In this document: one piece after another, positions 16,339-25,744 of the stretch
How the letters are laid out: every line of letters starts with the position of its first letter
Numbering within the stretch: the stretch's first letter is position 1
Assembly (NCBI GenBank): GCA_963977065.1
Contig: CAXBNF010000006.1
Span: forward strand, 1-64,000
Source of the DNA: Planktosalinus sp963977065
Lineage (GTDB): Bacteria; Bacteroidota; Bacteroidia; Flavobacteriales; Flavobacteriaceae
Direction of reading: 5' to 3'
DNA: 64,000 bases
Notes under the pieces: model-generated
The model's database searches: none
Seen by the model: only the letters and a program-made list of their open reading frames with translations
Told to the model about the DNA's origin: nothing
Position numbers and translations under genes: made by a program

Positions 16339-17679
16339 ATGCACACTGTTTTAATCAAAAATGCCAATGTAGTCAATGAAGGAACTATTACAAATTGTGA
16401 TGTGCTCATCCAAAATGAAGAAATTGAGGAAATTGCAACAAGCATTAGCGCAAAATCTTCAGACACCATAGTTATAGATGCTGAGGGAAAATATTTATTT
16501 CCAGGAGTGATTGATGATCAAGTACATTTTAGAGAACCCGGTCTCACTCACAAAGCAACTATTGAAACAGAATCCAAAGCAGCCATTGCCGGGGGAATCA
16601 CCACTTTTATTGAGATGCCAAACACATCGCCACAAGCAACCACTGTTGATCTGCTTGAAGATAAATTTGAAATTGCTAAAAACACTTCCTGGGCAAACTA
16701 TTCCTTTATGTTTGGAGGTACTAATGATAATTTAGATGAGATTTTAAAAGTTGACCCAAAGAAAGTCGCCGGTTTAAAATTGTTTTTAGGATCTTCAACT
16801 GGAGACATGCTTGTAGATGACCCCAAAGCACTAGAGGAGATATTTTCTAAATCAAAATTACTAATTTCAGTTCATTGCGAAGATGAAACGACCATTAAGA
16901 ACAATTTGGAGAAACATCTTGAAAAGTATGGTGAAAATATTCCTATAGAATATCATCCAAAGATAAGAAGTGAAGAGGCCTGCTATTTATCATCCTCTTA
17001 TGCTATAGCTTTGGCAAAAAAAACCGGAGCCAGATTGCATGTTTTTCATCTTTCAACCGCTAAGGAGACGGCACTTTTTGACAATAAATTACCACTTGAA
17101 AAAAAGAAAATAACGGCAGAAGTTTGTATTCATCACCTTTGGTTTTCTGATGCCGATTATAAAGAAAAGGGAACACTCATCAAATGGAACCCTGCAGTTA
17201 AAACCGCAAAAGACCGTGAAGGACTTTGGAAAGCATTACTAGATGACCGCATTGATGTTATTGCTACAGACCATGCCCCGCACACGCTTGATGAAAAGAA
17301 AAATGTATATACAAAGGCTCCTTCAGGAGGGCCATTGGTTCAACACGCTCTTGTAGCAATGCTTGAAAATTACCACCATGGAAAAATAACATTGGAAAAA
17401 ATTGTCGAAAAGATGTGTCACAACCCGGCAATACTCTTTGAAATTAAAGGTCGGGGTTTTATAAAAAAAGGCTACAAAGCAGATTTGGTTTTGGTAGATT
17501 TACACGCACCCTGGACTGTTAATAAAAGCAATATATTATACAAATGTGGCTGGTCACCTTTTGAAGGGTTTACTTTTAAATCGAGAATTTCTCATACATT
17601 CGTAAATGGAAAAATTGTATATAACAATTCTAAATTTTCAAAAACAAGTAAAGCACAACGTGTTGAATTCAATCGGTAA
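16339..17679 (+). CDS. pyrC: Dihydroorotase
   Basis: 446 aa amidohydrolase that interconverts carbamoyl-aspartate and dihydroorotate in pyrimidine synthesis. Conserved motifs: LFPGVIDDQVHFREPGLTHK, the lysine in GLKLFLGSSTG that is carbamylated in this family, the metal histidines in SVHCEDE and VFHLSTAK, and ATDHAPH. The first metal motif reads QVH rather than HVH; as far as I recall this glutamine is usual in Bacteroidota homologues. It is in tandem with the mannose synthase, and its 3' end overlaps the DUF4296 gene by 20 nt if that gene starts at 17660. Confidence 0.92.
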   Translation: MHTVLIKNANVVNEGTITNCDVLIQNEEIEEIATSISAKSSDTIVIDAEGKYLFPGVIDDQVHFREPGLTHKATIETESKAAIAGGITTFIEMPNTSPQATTVDLLEDKFEIAKNTSWANYSFMFGGTNDNLDEILKVDPKKVAGLKLFLGSSTGDMLVDDPKALEEIFSKSKLLISVHCEDETTIKNNLEKHLEKYGENIPIEYHPKIRSEEACYLSSSYAIALAKKTGARLHVFHLSTAKETALFDNKLPLEKKKITAEVCIHHLWFSDADYKEKGTLIKWNPAVKTAKDREGLWKALLDDRIDVIATDHAPHTLDEKKNVYTKAPSGGPLVQHALVAMLENYHHGKITLEKIVEKMCHNPAILFEIKGRGFIKKGYKADLVLVDLHAPWTVNKSNILYKCGWSPFEGFTFKSRISHTFVNGKIVYNNSKFSKTSKAQRVEFNR

Positions 17680-18169
17680 CATAAAAAAAGGCTTGCTCAC
17701 CTCTCAACTATTCTTAATGAGTTTGGGGATGTTCATTATGGGCTGCCAGGATATAAAATATCCTGAACGACCCAAAGACCTTATTCCTGAAGATAAAATG
17801 GTGGAAGTTTTGATTGATGTACATTTATTCAATGCTGCAAAAAGTGTAAACCGGCTTCCGTTACAACAAACGGGGATGACCCCACATCAGTTTATTTATG
17901 AAAAGCACGCTATTGATAGTATTCAATATGAGCAAAGCAATGCCTACTATGGAGCTGACCTAAATAAATATGAACGCATTCACAACAGCGTTAAAGACTT
18001 TCTGGAATCTGAAAAAAGAGAAATAGACACTACAATCGCCAGGGAAAAAAGAAAGATTGATTCCATTAAGTTTGTTACAGATTCGCTCAAACTTAAAAGA
18101 ATTGAAGGTTTAGATACTTCAAAAGATTCAAAAACACTGAAAAAGGCAGAGCAGGATTCGATTAATTAG
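17660..18169 (+). CDS. DUF4296 lipoprotein
   Basis: Small exported protein of the Bacteroidota-specific DUF4296 family, function unknown. A GTG start at 17660 (or TTG 17663) gives a proper lipoprotein signal: NIKK, then a hydrophobic stretch and a lipobox ending MFIMGC. The internal ATG at 17717 would leave too short a signal. The motif DKMVEVLIDVHLFNAAKSV is typical. The C-terminal third is highly charged and probably helical. It overlaps the end of pyrC, suggesting translational coupling. Confidence 0.75.
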   Translation: MLNSIGNIKKGLLTSQLFLMSLGMFIMGCQDIKYPERPKDLIPEDKMVEVLIDVHLFNAAKSVNRLPLQQTGMTPHQFIYEKHAIDSIQYEQSNAYYGADLNKYERIHNSVKDFLESEKREIDTTIAREKRKIDSIKFVTDSLKLKRIEGLDTSKDSKTLKKAEQDSIN

Positions 18170-19172
18170 AGTGACTATTTATATAAGTTTTTGTAATTAT
18201 CTCAATGGTTTTTGACAGTGGAATAAAATCATAATAAAGCACTTGTTTGATTTTACTATTATCATAATGCCTTTTTTTGACTAATGCTTCCGCTGTGCTT
18301 TTGAAAAGCATTTGTTTGCCAAAATAAAGCTTGTTTTTTAAGAACTCCAATCGCCATGCAACTCCAAGCATCCATGGTTTTAATTCTTTTTTTGGTGGGG
18401 TTTTATTAAATGCTATTGCAATATTTGAAAGCAATTGTTTGTAAGATTTGTTTTCAGAAACAAGAATAAAACATTCATTTTTAATAGGGCTTTTCATCAA
18501 TTCGATACCAATTTTAACTACATCAACAACATCCACAAATCCCATTTCGCCTCTAGTATAATAGGAAAGTCCTTTAAAGACTTTATTGAATAAAACTCCG
18601 GTTCCCTTGTTCCAAAAACCGCTGCCCAAAATCACACCGGGATTGATAATAACTGCATCAAGACCTTCCTGAGTTCCTCGCCAAACCTCCATCTCTGCAC
18701 CATATTTTGTAATGGCATACACATTATTATCATCATCAGGATTCCATTGTGAATCTTCCGTTGTCATTTTATTTCCTGTTTTTCCAAAAGTGGCGATACT
18801 ACTCACGTGACATAATTTTTTCACTTTGAAATGCAGGCACAAATTGACGATGTTTGCAGTGCCTTCTATATTTGACCTTTTTAATTTCTGAAAGTTTTTA
18901 GGGTCAAAACTTACATAAGCAGCAGCGTGATACACATATTCTACTCCTTCAAAGGCTTTAGTCAAAGCGGGAATGTCATTCAAGTTTGCTTCTACCCATT
19001 CAATTTGATTGAATAAGTTTTCCGGCGCCTCTGTATAATAAGAAAACACTTGTTTCACCCCCTCAAGATTGCTGTTTGCTCTATGAATTGCCCTCACTTT
19101 TTGCCCGTCTGTGAGCAAAAAATAGATTAAATGAGCCCCAACAAGGCCTGTACCTCCGGTTACTAATATCAT
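18162..19172 (-). CDS. NAD-dependent epimerase/dehydratase family protein
   Basis: Extended short-chain dehydrogenase. The start chosen is ATG 19172, which puts the NAD(P) motif VTGGTGLVGAHL at the N-terminus, as in relatives; the upstream extension has no family similarity. The tyrosine-lysine pair lies in VYAITKYGAEMEVWR, with an upstream serine in CHVSSIATFG. It resembles 3-beta-hydroxysteroid-dehydrogenase/dihydroflavonol-reductase-like sugar-nucleotide enzymes; the substrate is unknown. The 3' end overlaps the convergent DUF4296 gene by 8 nt. It is divergent from tyrS. Confidence 0.85.
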   Translation of the reverse strand: MILVTGGTGLVGAHLIYFLLTDGQKVRAIHRANSNLEGVKQVFSYYTEAPENLFNQIEWVEANLNDIPALTKAFEGVEYVYHAAAYVSFDPKNFQKLKRSNIEGTANIVNLCLHFKVKKLCHVSSIATFGKTGNKMTTEDSQWNPDDDNNVYAITKYGAEMEVWRGTQEGLDAVIINPGVILGSGFWNKGTGVLFNKVFKGLSYYTRGEMGFVDVVDVVKIGIELMKSPIKNECFILVSENKSYKQLLSNIAIAFNKTPPKKELKPWMLGVAWRLEFLKNKLYFGKQMLFKSTAEALVKKRHYDNSKIKQVLYYDFIPLSKTIEIITKTYINSHSN

Positions 19173-19225
19173 ATCACTAAAATACTCTTTTTTAAATTTC
19201 TTCTTCATCTTTTGCCTGATAAATC

Positions 19226-19233
19226 TATCTTTG
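19226..19233 (+). promoter_or_regulatory. Candidate -7 promoter element for tyrS
   Basis: TATCTTTG fits TAnnTTTG. It covers the alternative TTG start at 19231 and so argues for the ATG at 19249. Confidence 0.5.
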
Positions 19234-19248
19234 CAAAAACTTTTCCTG

Positions 19249-20544
19249 ATGCTTAAAAATTTTGTAGAAGAATTGCAATGGCGAGGTATGATACAAGATG
19301 TCATGCCTGAGACTGAAGAACATTTACTTGAAAAAATGCGTGCTGCTTATGTGGGTATCGATCCCACTGCAGATTCTTTACATATTGGGCATTTAGTAAG
19401 TGTGATGATGTTGAGGCATTTCCAAAAAAGCGGACACAAACCTTATGTTCTCATTGGTGGAGCCACAGGAATGATTGGGGATCCTTCAGGCAAATCTCAG
19501 GAGCGCAATTTGCTGGATGAAACCACACTGCGCCACAATCAAAAGGCTTTAAAAAACCAATTATCCCGTTTTCTTGACTTTGAAAGTACTATAGAGAATG
19601 CAGCGGTTGTGGTCAATAACTATGACTGGATGAAGGATTTTTCATTTTTGGATTTTATCAGGGATGTGGGAAAACACATCACGGTAAACTATATGATGGC
19701 AAAAGATTCAGTTAAAAAACGCCTTAGCGGAGACGCCAAAGAAGGCATGTCGTTTACCGAATTTACATACCAACTGGTTCAAGGCTATGATTTTCTGCAT
19801 TTATACCGCGAGAACAATTGCAGCCTGCAAATGGGCGGCAGTGACCAGTGGGGAAACATCACTACCGGAACTGAACTTATAAGACGTATAGCAGGAGGAA
19901 AAGGCTATGCACTCACCTGCCCGTTGATTACAAAAGCAGATGGGACCAAATTTGGCAAAACCGAGGGTGGAAATATTTGGCTTGACGCCGAAAGAACTTC
20001 GCCTTATAAATTTTACCAATACTGGCTCAATACCAGCGATGAAGATGCTGAAAAATACATCAAAATATTTACTTTCTTATCTAAAAAAGAAATTGAAACC
20101 TTAACCGAAGAACACAAAACTGCACCTCATTTAAGGCAACTTCAAAAGCGTTTGGCTGAAGAAATGACAATTATGGTACATTCAAAAGAAGACCTGGATA
20201 ATGCTGTTGCCGCATCAAATATCCTCTTTGGAAACTCGACTTCAGATGATTTAAAAAAACTTGGCAAAGCAACTTTTCTGGATGTATTTGAAGGGGTGCC
20301 TCAAACAGAGGTTTCGCAAAAGCAAATTGCAGACGGAATGGATATAATCGCTGCCTTAGCCGACGTGGGGGGGTTTTTAAAATCAAACAGTGAAGCACGA
20401 CGGGCTTTGAAAGAAAACTCTATTTCAGTGAACAAGGAAAAAGTAAATGACACCCATAAAATCACTGAAAAAGATTTAATTAACAACACTTTTGTACTGC
20501 TTCAAAGAGGAAAGAAAAACTACTTCATTCTTAAAATAGCTTAA
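19249..20544 (+). CDS. tyrS: Tyrosyl-tRNA synthetase
   Basis: 431 aa from ATG 19249 (MLKNFVEELQWRGM). Class I synthetase joining tyrosine to tRNA-Tyr. The HIGH motif is LHIGHLVSVMM, the tyrosine pocket is in QLVQGYDFLHLYRE and MGGSDQWGNITTG, and the KMSKS loop is KFGKTEGGN. The C-terminal S4-like RNA-binding domain begins near residue 365 (SNSEARRALKENSISVN). A hairpin terminator follows. Confidence 0.95.
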   Translation: MLKNFVEELQWRGMIQDVMPETEEHLLEKMRAAYVGIDPTADSLHIGHLVSVMMLRHFQKSGHKPYVLIGGATGMIGDPSGKSQERNLLDETTLRHNQKALKNQLSRFLDFESTIENAAVVVNNYDWMKDFSFLDFIRDVGKHITVNYMMAKDSVKKRLSGDAKEGMSFTEFTYQLVQGYDFLHLYRENNCSLQMGGSDQWGNITTGTELIRRIAGGKGYALTCPLITKADGTKFGKTEGGNIWLDAERTSPYKFYQYWLNTSDEDAEKYIKIFTFLSKKEIETLTEEHKTAPHLRQLQKRLAEEMTIMVHSKEDLDNAVAASNILFGNSTSDDLKKLGKATFLDVFEGVPQTEVSQKQIADGMDIIAALADVGGFLKSNSEARRALKENSISVNKEKVNDTHKITEKDLINNTFVLLQRGKKNYFILKIA

Positions 20545-20550
20545 TGAAAG

Positions 20551-20581
20551 AAACCCTTGAAAAATTTTTCCAAGGGTTTTA
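20551..20581 (+). terminator. Terminator of tyrS
   Basis: AAACCCTTG (20551-20559) pairs with CAAGGGTTT (20571-20579), and extra A/T pairing closes the loop. A short T run follows. Confidence 0.8.
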
Positions 20582-20711
20582 ATCAACTAACTAACCAATT
20601 ATGAAAGCCCAAAATGGATATAATACTTTACTTATTCCAATGGACAAACTTTCAAAATCTAGGTCGTAACTTTCTGTTTGACATTACATTTTTAAGAAAA
20701 AAATAACAATT

Positions 20712-21686
20712 TTAAAGCACCATCAAATTACAGCCTCTAATATCACTAGCATCAAACCTTCCCAGTACTTCAAAGCTGTTATCTGTATACACTTTACCTA
20801 AATCTTGAGTAGCTATAAACGAACAGGAATGATAATTGGCAAGGTCAATGATGTTCAATCCGCCGGTTTGATGGTTTACTAATGTGAGGGCATCTTCAGT
20901 ATCCCTGGTGAGCACTTTCATCCAGAGCGGACATTTAAAAATTCCATTGCCTTTTGAGTAGGCTTGCGACAGCAGTTCAGTCATTCCATACTCACTGTGT
21001 ATTTGTGGAACCCCAAAACCGTCTTTTAAAAAAGCGTGTAACTCACTTCTTATGAGTTCCTTTCTTCTTCCTTTCATTCCGCCGGTTTCCATGATGATGG
21101 TATTTTTTAGTGAAAACTGCTGTTTTTCAATAAGATCGAGTAATGCAAAGGAAACACCAATCAATAAAACTTTCTTCCCGGCGGCATCAAGACTTTTTAA
21201 TTTTTCAGCAAGTACTTCAAATTGATTGAGGTAAAAACCGCTTTCGGCATGATTGCTTTGGGTGATAAAGTCATTGACCATATAGATTAAAGAAGATCCT
21301 TCTCTTTCTAGATAAGAAGGCAGCAATCCCAGTACAACAAAGTCTTCAACTGGACCATAAAAGTGATTGAACCCTTTATTGAAACTTTGTTTATAAAGAT
21401 TTAAATCGGTTATAAAATGGTTGCTTGTTTGGCTTCCGGTGGTGCCACTGCTGGTAAAAATGGCTTGTGGTTTACTTGGGGTGGAAACTACTTTTTTTGA
21501 CTTAAAAAATTCAATGGGTAAAAACGGGATTTCATTTATTGTATTTATTTCTGAAGGATGCTTATACAACAAGTCACAAAATGAACGGTACACGGCATTG
21601 TTCTCAAACTGATGTTGAAAAACCTCTAGGGCTTTTTGTTCAAACTCCTTAGCAGAACTGATTGTAAAAATTGAATCCAAACTCAT
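20712..21686 (-). CDS. LuxE/PaaK-like acyl-protein synthetase family protein
   Basis: 324 aa. Resembles the LuxE acyl-protein synthetase family within the adenylate-forming superfamily: the ATP motif is IFTSSGTTGSQTSNHF (around residue 90), then METGGMKGRRKE and HSEYGMTELLSQAY. LuxE activates fatty acids with ATP and passes them to a protein thiol. No luciferase genes are near, so the role is probably acyl activation in lipid or pigment metabolism, but this is a guess. In Bacteroidota it is usually labelled acyl transferase. Confidence 0.8.
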   Translation of the reverse strand: MSLDSIFTISSAKEFEQKALEVFQHQFENNAVYRSFCDLLYKHPSEINTINEIPFLPIEFFKSKKVVSTPSKPQAIFTSSGTTGSQTSNHFITDLNLYKQSFNKGFNHFYGPVEDFVVLGLLPSYLEREGSSLIYMVNDFITQSNHAESGFYLNQFEVLAEKLKSLDAAGKKVLLIGVSFALLDLIEKQQFSLKNTIIMETGGMKGRRKELIRSELHAFLKDGFGVPQIHSEYGMTELLSQAYSKGNGIFKCPLWMKVLTRDTEDALTLVNHQTGGLNIIDLANYHSCSFIATQDLGKVYTDNSFEVLGRFDASDIRGCNLMVL

Positions 21687-21702
21687 TTATAAGACAAACT
21701 TG

Positions 21703-21737
21703 TATAAAAAAAAGCTTCCGCAATTTACGGAAGCTTT
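21703..21737 (-). terminator. Terminator of the T9SS gene at 21762
   Basis: AAAGCTTCCG (21711-21720) pairs perfectly with CGGAAGCTTT (21728-21737) around a 7-nt loop. On the minus strand it runs into a poly-T tract. Confidence 0.9.
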
Positions 21738-21761
21738 CTTAAATTTTATGACTTAAATGTC

Positions 21762-22655
21762 TTAGTTTACAACTAACTTTTTTGTTGATGTAATGTTGTT
21801 TTCAGTTACCTGAACTAAGTAAATTCCTGATTTTAGAGCAGAAACATTTAAAGTATTGTTTGTAACTGTCTTAGAGATAACTTGTTTGCCTAAAACATCA
21901 AATACAGCAACCTGAAGCGGTTGATTGTTATTTGTTTTAATAGTTACAAGACCGTTTCTAACTGGGTTTGGGTAAAGGTTTAAACCTAATTTGTCAAATG
22001 AACTTGTACTCAAAGTACCCGCAACAAATTTGATGTTGTCAAAACGATTGTTACCATTTGAGGAAGTAGCTCCATCAAGAGTTACACGTAAGAAAGCAGT
22101 GGCAGCATTATTCAAGTCTGCAGGGGCTGAAGCCTCAACAAGAAAGAAATCAGTAACATTAGTATCAGGAATAGTTCCAAAATCTGTGAAATCTGTACCA
22201 TTTGTACTCCAAGACCAGGTTTGAGTATTAAAACCTGAAGCAGTACCTCTTGTGGCATAACTAATTTCTAGATTTTCTTTGTTTGTCATTGAAAACTCAA
22301 ACTGGATGTAAGAACCATTGTTTGCATTATCTGTACCACCTTGAATAGAAATTGAACCTCCTGAAACATCTCCAACTTCCGCGTTGATTTCAGTTCCGGC
22401 AAAACTAGGAATCCATCGGTAAACAAGATCTCCATCTCCATTGGTTTCTGTTTCATCTAAAATTCCGCCACCAACAGTTAAGGAGCCGGCTCCTAAATCA
22501 GCAGCTTGTGGGAAAGCGTCGGGATCAGCTAAAAAGCCAAAGCCCCCACCTGGTAAATCATTGCTGTTTTGATTCCAGTAAGCAACAATATCCTGTGCTT
22601 GATTTGGAATTGAGAAAATAAGGGCTAAGCCCAAGAATAAAGTAATTTTTTTCAT
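21762..22655 (-). CDS. Secreted protein with T9SS type A sorting domain
   Basis: 297 aa. Signal peptide MKKITLFLGLALIFSIPNQAQ. The middle is a beta-rich, Ser/Thr/Gly/Asn-rich region without a domain I recognise; a jelly-roll fold is possible given YIQFEFSM and FLRVTLDG. The last 75 residues are a Por sorting domain: LGLNLYPNPVRNGLVTI, then SGIYLVQV and the terminal KKLVVN. Expected to be exported by the type IX system and anchored or released. The gene stands alone with its own terminator; the 256 bp upstream is AT-rich and shared with the response-regulator promoter region. Confidence 0.8.
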   Translation of the reverse strand: MKKITLFLGLALIFSIPNQAQDIVAYWNQNSNDLPGGGFGFLADPDAFPQAADLGAGSLTVGGGILDETETNGDGDLVYRWIPSFAGTEINAEVGDVSGGSISIQGGTDNANNGSYIQFEFSMTNKENLEISYATRGTASGFNTQTWSWSTNGTDFTDFGTIPDTNVTDFFLVEASAPADLNNAATAFLRVTLDGATSSNGNNRFDNIKFVAGTLSTSSFDKLGLNLYPNPVRNGLVTIKTNNNQPLQVAVFDVLGKQVISKTVTNNTLNVSALKSGIYLVQVTENNITSTKKLVVN

Positions 22656-22911
22656 TTTAAAAAATATTGTGTGATTGTTTATGGTGCAAATGTATAAAAA
22701 AAGAATTGCATAAATGAATAAATACTCATTTTATAAAAAAATTAATAATTATGTAACATGTTCAAAACAAAACTAATAGCTAATTGGTTTGCCTTTTTTC
22801 TTAATTTTATCAAAGTGTTACCATATTGTTATTATTCACACACAAATTTTCACCTGAAAGTAATTTAATACTATCTTTACTTTGTCAAAATAGTACTTAT
22901 CAAATTAAATT

Positions 22912-23595
22912 ATGAAGAAAAAGGACATTAAAATTTTGCTGGTTGATGATGAGCCAGATATTCTGGAAATAGTTGAATACAATTTAACTGCTGAAGGCTA
23001 TCAGGTTTATACAGCTGAAAACGGTATAGAAGCTGTTAAAAAAGCAAAAAAGCACCTTCCACATTTAATTATCCTCGATGTGATGATGCCTGAAATGGAT
23101 GGTATTGAAGCCTGTGAGAAAATGAGAGGGGTACCAGAATTAGCCAATACAATCATAACCTTTTTAACTGCAAGAGGAGAAGATTACTCACAAGTAGCCG
23201 GTTTTGAAGCCGGTGCAGATGACTATATCACCAAACCAATAAAACCCAAAGTTCTGGTAAGTAAAGTAAAAGCGTTATTGAGGAGATTCAAAGAAACCTC
23301 TTCAGAGGAAGCAACAGTAAATTTAGGAAACTTGGTTATCAATCGTGAGGAATACAAAGTGATTAAAAACAAAAAGGAAATTACGCTTCCGCGGAAAGAG
23401 TTTGAATTACTAGCCCTTTTAGCCTCAAAACCTGGCAAAGTGTTTAAGCGGGAAGACATTCTTGATAAAGTTTGGGGAAACGAAGTGGTTGTTGGAGGAA
23501 GAACGATTGATGTTCATATTAGAAAATTACGTGAAAAAATTGGAGATAAAAGTTTTAAAACTGTAAAGGGAGTCGGGTATAAATTTGTTGTTTAA
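22912..23595 (+). CDS. OmpR/PhoB-type response regulator
   Basis: 227 aa. The receiver domain (about 1-120) has the acidic pair in LLVDDEPDILEI, the phospho-acceptor Asp in LIILDVMMPEMDG and the lysine in YITKPIKP. The C-terminal winged-helix DNA-binding domain ends VWGNEVVVGGRTIDVHIRKLREKIG and KTVKGVGYKF, as in PhoB/OmpR regulators. The stop overlaps the start of the kinase gene (TAATG). Its target is unknown; a PhoB-like phosphate or envelope role would be typical. Confidence 0.92.
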   Translation: MKKKDIKILLVDDEPDILEIVEYNLTAEGYQVYTAENGIEAVKKAKKHLPHLIILDVMMPEMDGIEACEKMRGVPELANTIITFLTARGEDYSQVAGFEAGADDYITKPIKPKVLVSKVKALLRRFKETSSEEATVNLGNLVINREEYKVIKNKKEITLPRKEFELLALLASKPGKVFKREDILDKVWGNEVVVGGRTIDVHIRKLREKIGDKSFKTVKGVGYKFVV

Positions 23596-24647
23596 TGTCT
23601 AAAAAGATAAAAAAAACATACCGTTTTGCTGTTTTTACATCTCTATACCTTAGTATCACAGGGGTTGTTTTATTGACCCTTTTTTTATTCTTAATTGACC
23701 TATTAAATTTTTACTACATTGGAGCCTTTGGGATTTTTTTCTTTTTCTTCTCTTTTTTAATAATTCAATTTCGTGTTAAACACTTTATTTACAATCAAGT
23801 TAAAAAAATATACAACGATGTGAGTTTGCTTGATGCTTCAACTTTACATCCAAAGCATATTACTACAGATATGGATTCCCTCACTCGTGAGGTAGAAAAG
23901 TTTGCTAAAAATAAAAAACTGGAAATTGAAACACTAAAAGTGCGAGAAGCTTATAGAAAAGAATTCATGGGCAATGTAGCACACGAGTTAAAAACACCCT
24001 TGTTTACAGTTCAAGGATACATACTCACACTTCTCGACGGTGCAATGAAAGACAAATCAGTGAGAAGAAAATATTTGCAACGTGCTAGCAAAGGAGTCGA
24101 TCGACTCATTTACATTGTTAAAGACCTCGATATGATTACCAAACTGGAAATGGGTGATTTAAATCTTTATAAAGAGAAATTTAACATCATTGAATTGGTT
24201 CAAAATGTGTTTGATTTACTGGAAATGAAGGCAACAAAAAAAAATATTACCCTCACTTTTGACAGAAACTACTCAAGTTCCGTTTTTGTTTATGCAGATC
24301 GGGAACGCATACAACAAGTGCTCACAAATTTAATTGTTAATTCAATTAAGTATGGAAAAGAAGCAGGTACTACTGAAGTGAGTATAGAGGATTTAATCAA
24401 AAATAAAGTGATTGTAAGGATTACCGATAATGGAGAAGGTATTGCTAATGAACACCTCACCCGTATTTTTGAACGTTTTTTTAGAGTGGACAAAAGCGGC
24501 TCCAGAAAAGAAGGAGGTTCCGGATTGGGACTCTCTATTGTAAAGCATATATTGGAAGCTCACGGCGAAAAAATTTATGTTGAAAGCGAGCCAGAAGTGG
24601 GCTCAGAATTTTCATTCACCCTCGAAAAGTCTAAAGTACAAGCTTAA
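23595..24647 (+). CDS. Two-component sensor histidine kinase
   Basis: 350 aa. Two membrane segments in the first 60 residues (VFTSLYLSITGVVLLTLF and YYIGAFGIFFFFFSFL) with almost no periplasmic loop. This suggests it senses the membrane or a partner rather than an external ligand. The phospho-His is in FMGNVAHELKTPLFTVQGY. ATP-binding boxes: VNSIKYGKEAG (N), ITDNGEGI (G1) and GGSGLGLSIVKHI (G2). It is translationally coupled to the regulator by a one-base overlap. The 3' end overlaps the convergent glycosyltransferase-like gene by 36 nt. Confidence 0.92.
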   Translation: MSKKIKKTYRFAVFTSLYLSITGVVLLTLFLFLIDLLNFYYIGAFGIFFFFFSFLIIQFRVKHFIYNQVKKIYNDVSLLDASTLHPKHITTDMDSLTREVEKFAKNKKLEIETLKVREAYRKEFMGNVAHELKTPLFTVQGYILTLLDGAMKDKSVRRKYLQRASKGVDRLIYIVKDLDMITKLEMGDLNLYKEKFNIIELVQNVFDLLEMKATKKNITLTFDRNYSSSVFVYADRERIQQVLTNLIVNSIKYGKEAGTTEVSIEDLIKNKVIVRITDNGEGIANEHLTRIFERFFRVDKSGSRKEGGSGLGLSIVKHILEAHGEKIYVESEPEVGSEFSFTLEKSKVQA

Positions 24648-25673
24648 ATCAACCGGGTTTTCCTGACTTTTTAATCCTGTAAATAAAAAACTACTATTAA
24701 GTTTACTTACCTTAAAATCTTCCTGTTTGCATGAGGGCACAATTCCTTTTGACTTAAGTCTTTTTGCAAGATATTCCTGTTCAAATTGACCCGGTGTGGG
24801 AATAAAAAACGCTTTTTTTTCTAAAACAGCCAAATCCATAATCGTTGTGTAACCCGATCGGGAAATAACTAATTCACTTTCGTTGATTGCCTTTTCCAAA
24901 ACCTTTGAGTCCATATAATTATACACTCTAAAGTTCTCTTCAGTATAACAATGCATTTTCTCTTCGACCTTACCCAGAACAAAAAGAATTTTTTTATCCA
25001 GCCCGCGCAATTCAAGCATCAACTTTTCCTCCAGAAAGGTGCGTTGCGGCTCGGGACCGGAAAGCAACACCAGGATGTCATATTTCTTTTCAGTTTCTTT
25101 TTTCTTCATTCGGCTTAAAGGGCCAATGTATTGAACAATTGAAGGTGTTTTATCTGGATGACCCAGTTTGCCACTCAAATTGCCCATGCCCTCAAAGTCT
25201 GGTACCCAGCAAGCATCAAATTTTTTAATAAAATCAAGATGCATCATTGTGCTAAGCCATGTGGTACTCCCAGTAAGTACATTTAATTGATGCGTAATAA
25301 AAACTGAAGGAACATTTTTGCTGCGCACGCCCAAACGGTTATCTGAAATAATCCCTTGGATTTTCCCATCCACAACCAATTGCTTTACTATTTTTTTTTC
25401 AGCTTTTATGGCTTTCATCATTTTTGGGCTGTCAAATAACAATTTCCATTTAAACCCGGAAGCTCTTTTGGCGTAGGTAATTTGATAAGAAGGCAACTCC
25501 AACCATTCTAAATTTGGAAATTCTTTTCGCAACAGCGCAAGTGCAGCACCATCTGAAGCCAGCAAGGGCTTGTAATTGCTCTCTAAAAGGGCGTTGATAA
25601 TGGGAATACATCGCGTGGCATGTCCCAAACCCCAATGCAAAGGTGCTACCAAAATTGTTTTTTGCTGCTGCAT
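24612..25673 (-). CDS. Glycosyltransferase-like protein (MurG-like GT-B fold)
   Basis: 353 aa from ATG 25673 (MQQQKTILVAPLHWGLGHATR). The further upstream codons add a hydrophobic tail not seen in relatives. N-terminal APLHWGLGHATRCIPIINALL and the C-terminal donor-site region ESELVISRSGYTTIMDLAVL with FIPTPGQFEQEYLA follow the GT28/MurG-like plan of UDP-sugar transferases. The substrate is unknown. It stands alone on the minus strand. The last 36 nt are shared with the kinase gene on the other strand. Confidence 0.8.
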   Translation of the reverse strand: MQQQKTILVAPLHWGLGHATRCIPIINALLESNYKPLLASDGAALALLRKEFPNLEWLELPSYQITYAKRASGFKWKLLFDSPKMMKAIKAEKKIVKQLVVDGKIQGIISDNRLGVRSKNVPSVFITHQLNVLTGSTTWLSTMMHLDFIKKFDACWVPDFEGMGNLSGKLGHPDKTPSIVQYIGPLSRMKKKETEKKYDILVLLSGPEPQRTFLEEKLMLELRGLDKKILFVLGKVEEKMHCYTEENFRVYNYMDSKVLEKAINESELVISRSGYTTIMDLAVLEKKAFFIPTPGQFEQEYLAKRLKSKGIVPSCKQEDFKVSKLNSSFLFTGLKSQENPVDLSLYFRLFEGE

Positions 25674-25715
25674 AAAAACAAAGATAATCATTATTATCAC
25701 CGGGTATTATTTCCT

Positions 25716-25723
25716 TAATTTTG
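25716..25723 (+). promoter_or_regulatory. Candidate -7 promoter element for trmB
   Basis: TAATTTTG fits TAnnTTTG and lies 21 nt before GTG 25745; it overlaps the alternative TTG at 25721. Confidence 0.45.
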
Positions 25724-25744
25724 CCAAAACTTTATCTTATTGTT

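Noticed and set aside
20712..21686. Bioluminescence role for the LuxE-like gene
   Set aside because: No luxA/luxB/luxC/luxD genes nearby; the family is widespread in dark Bacteroidota.
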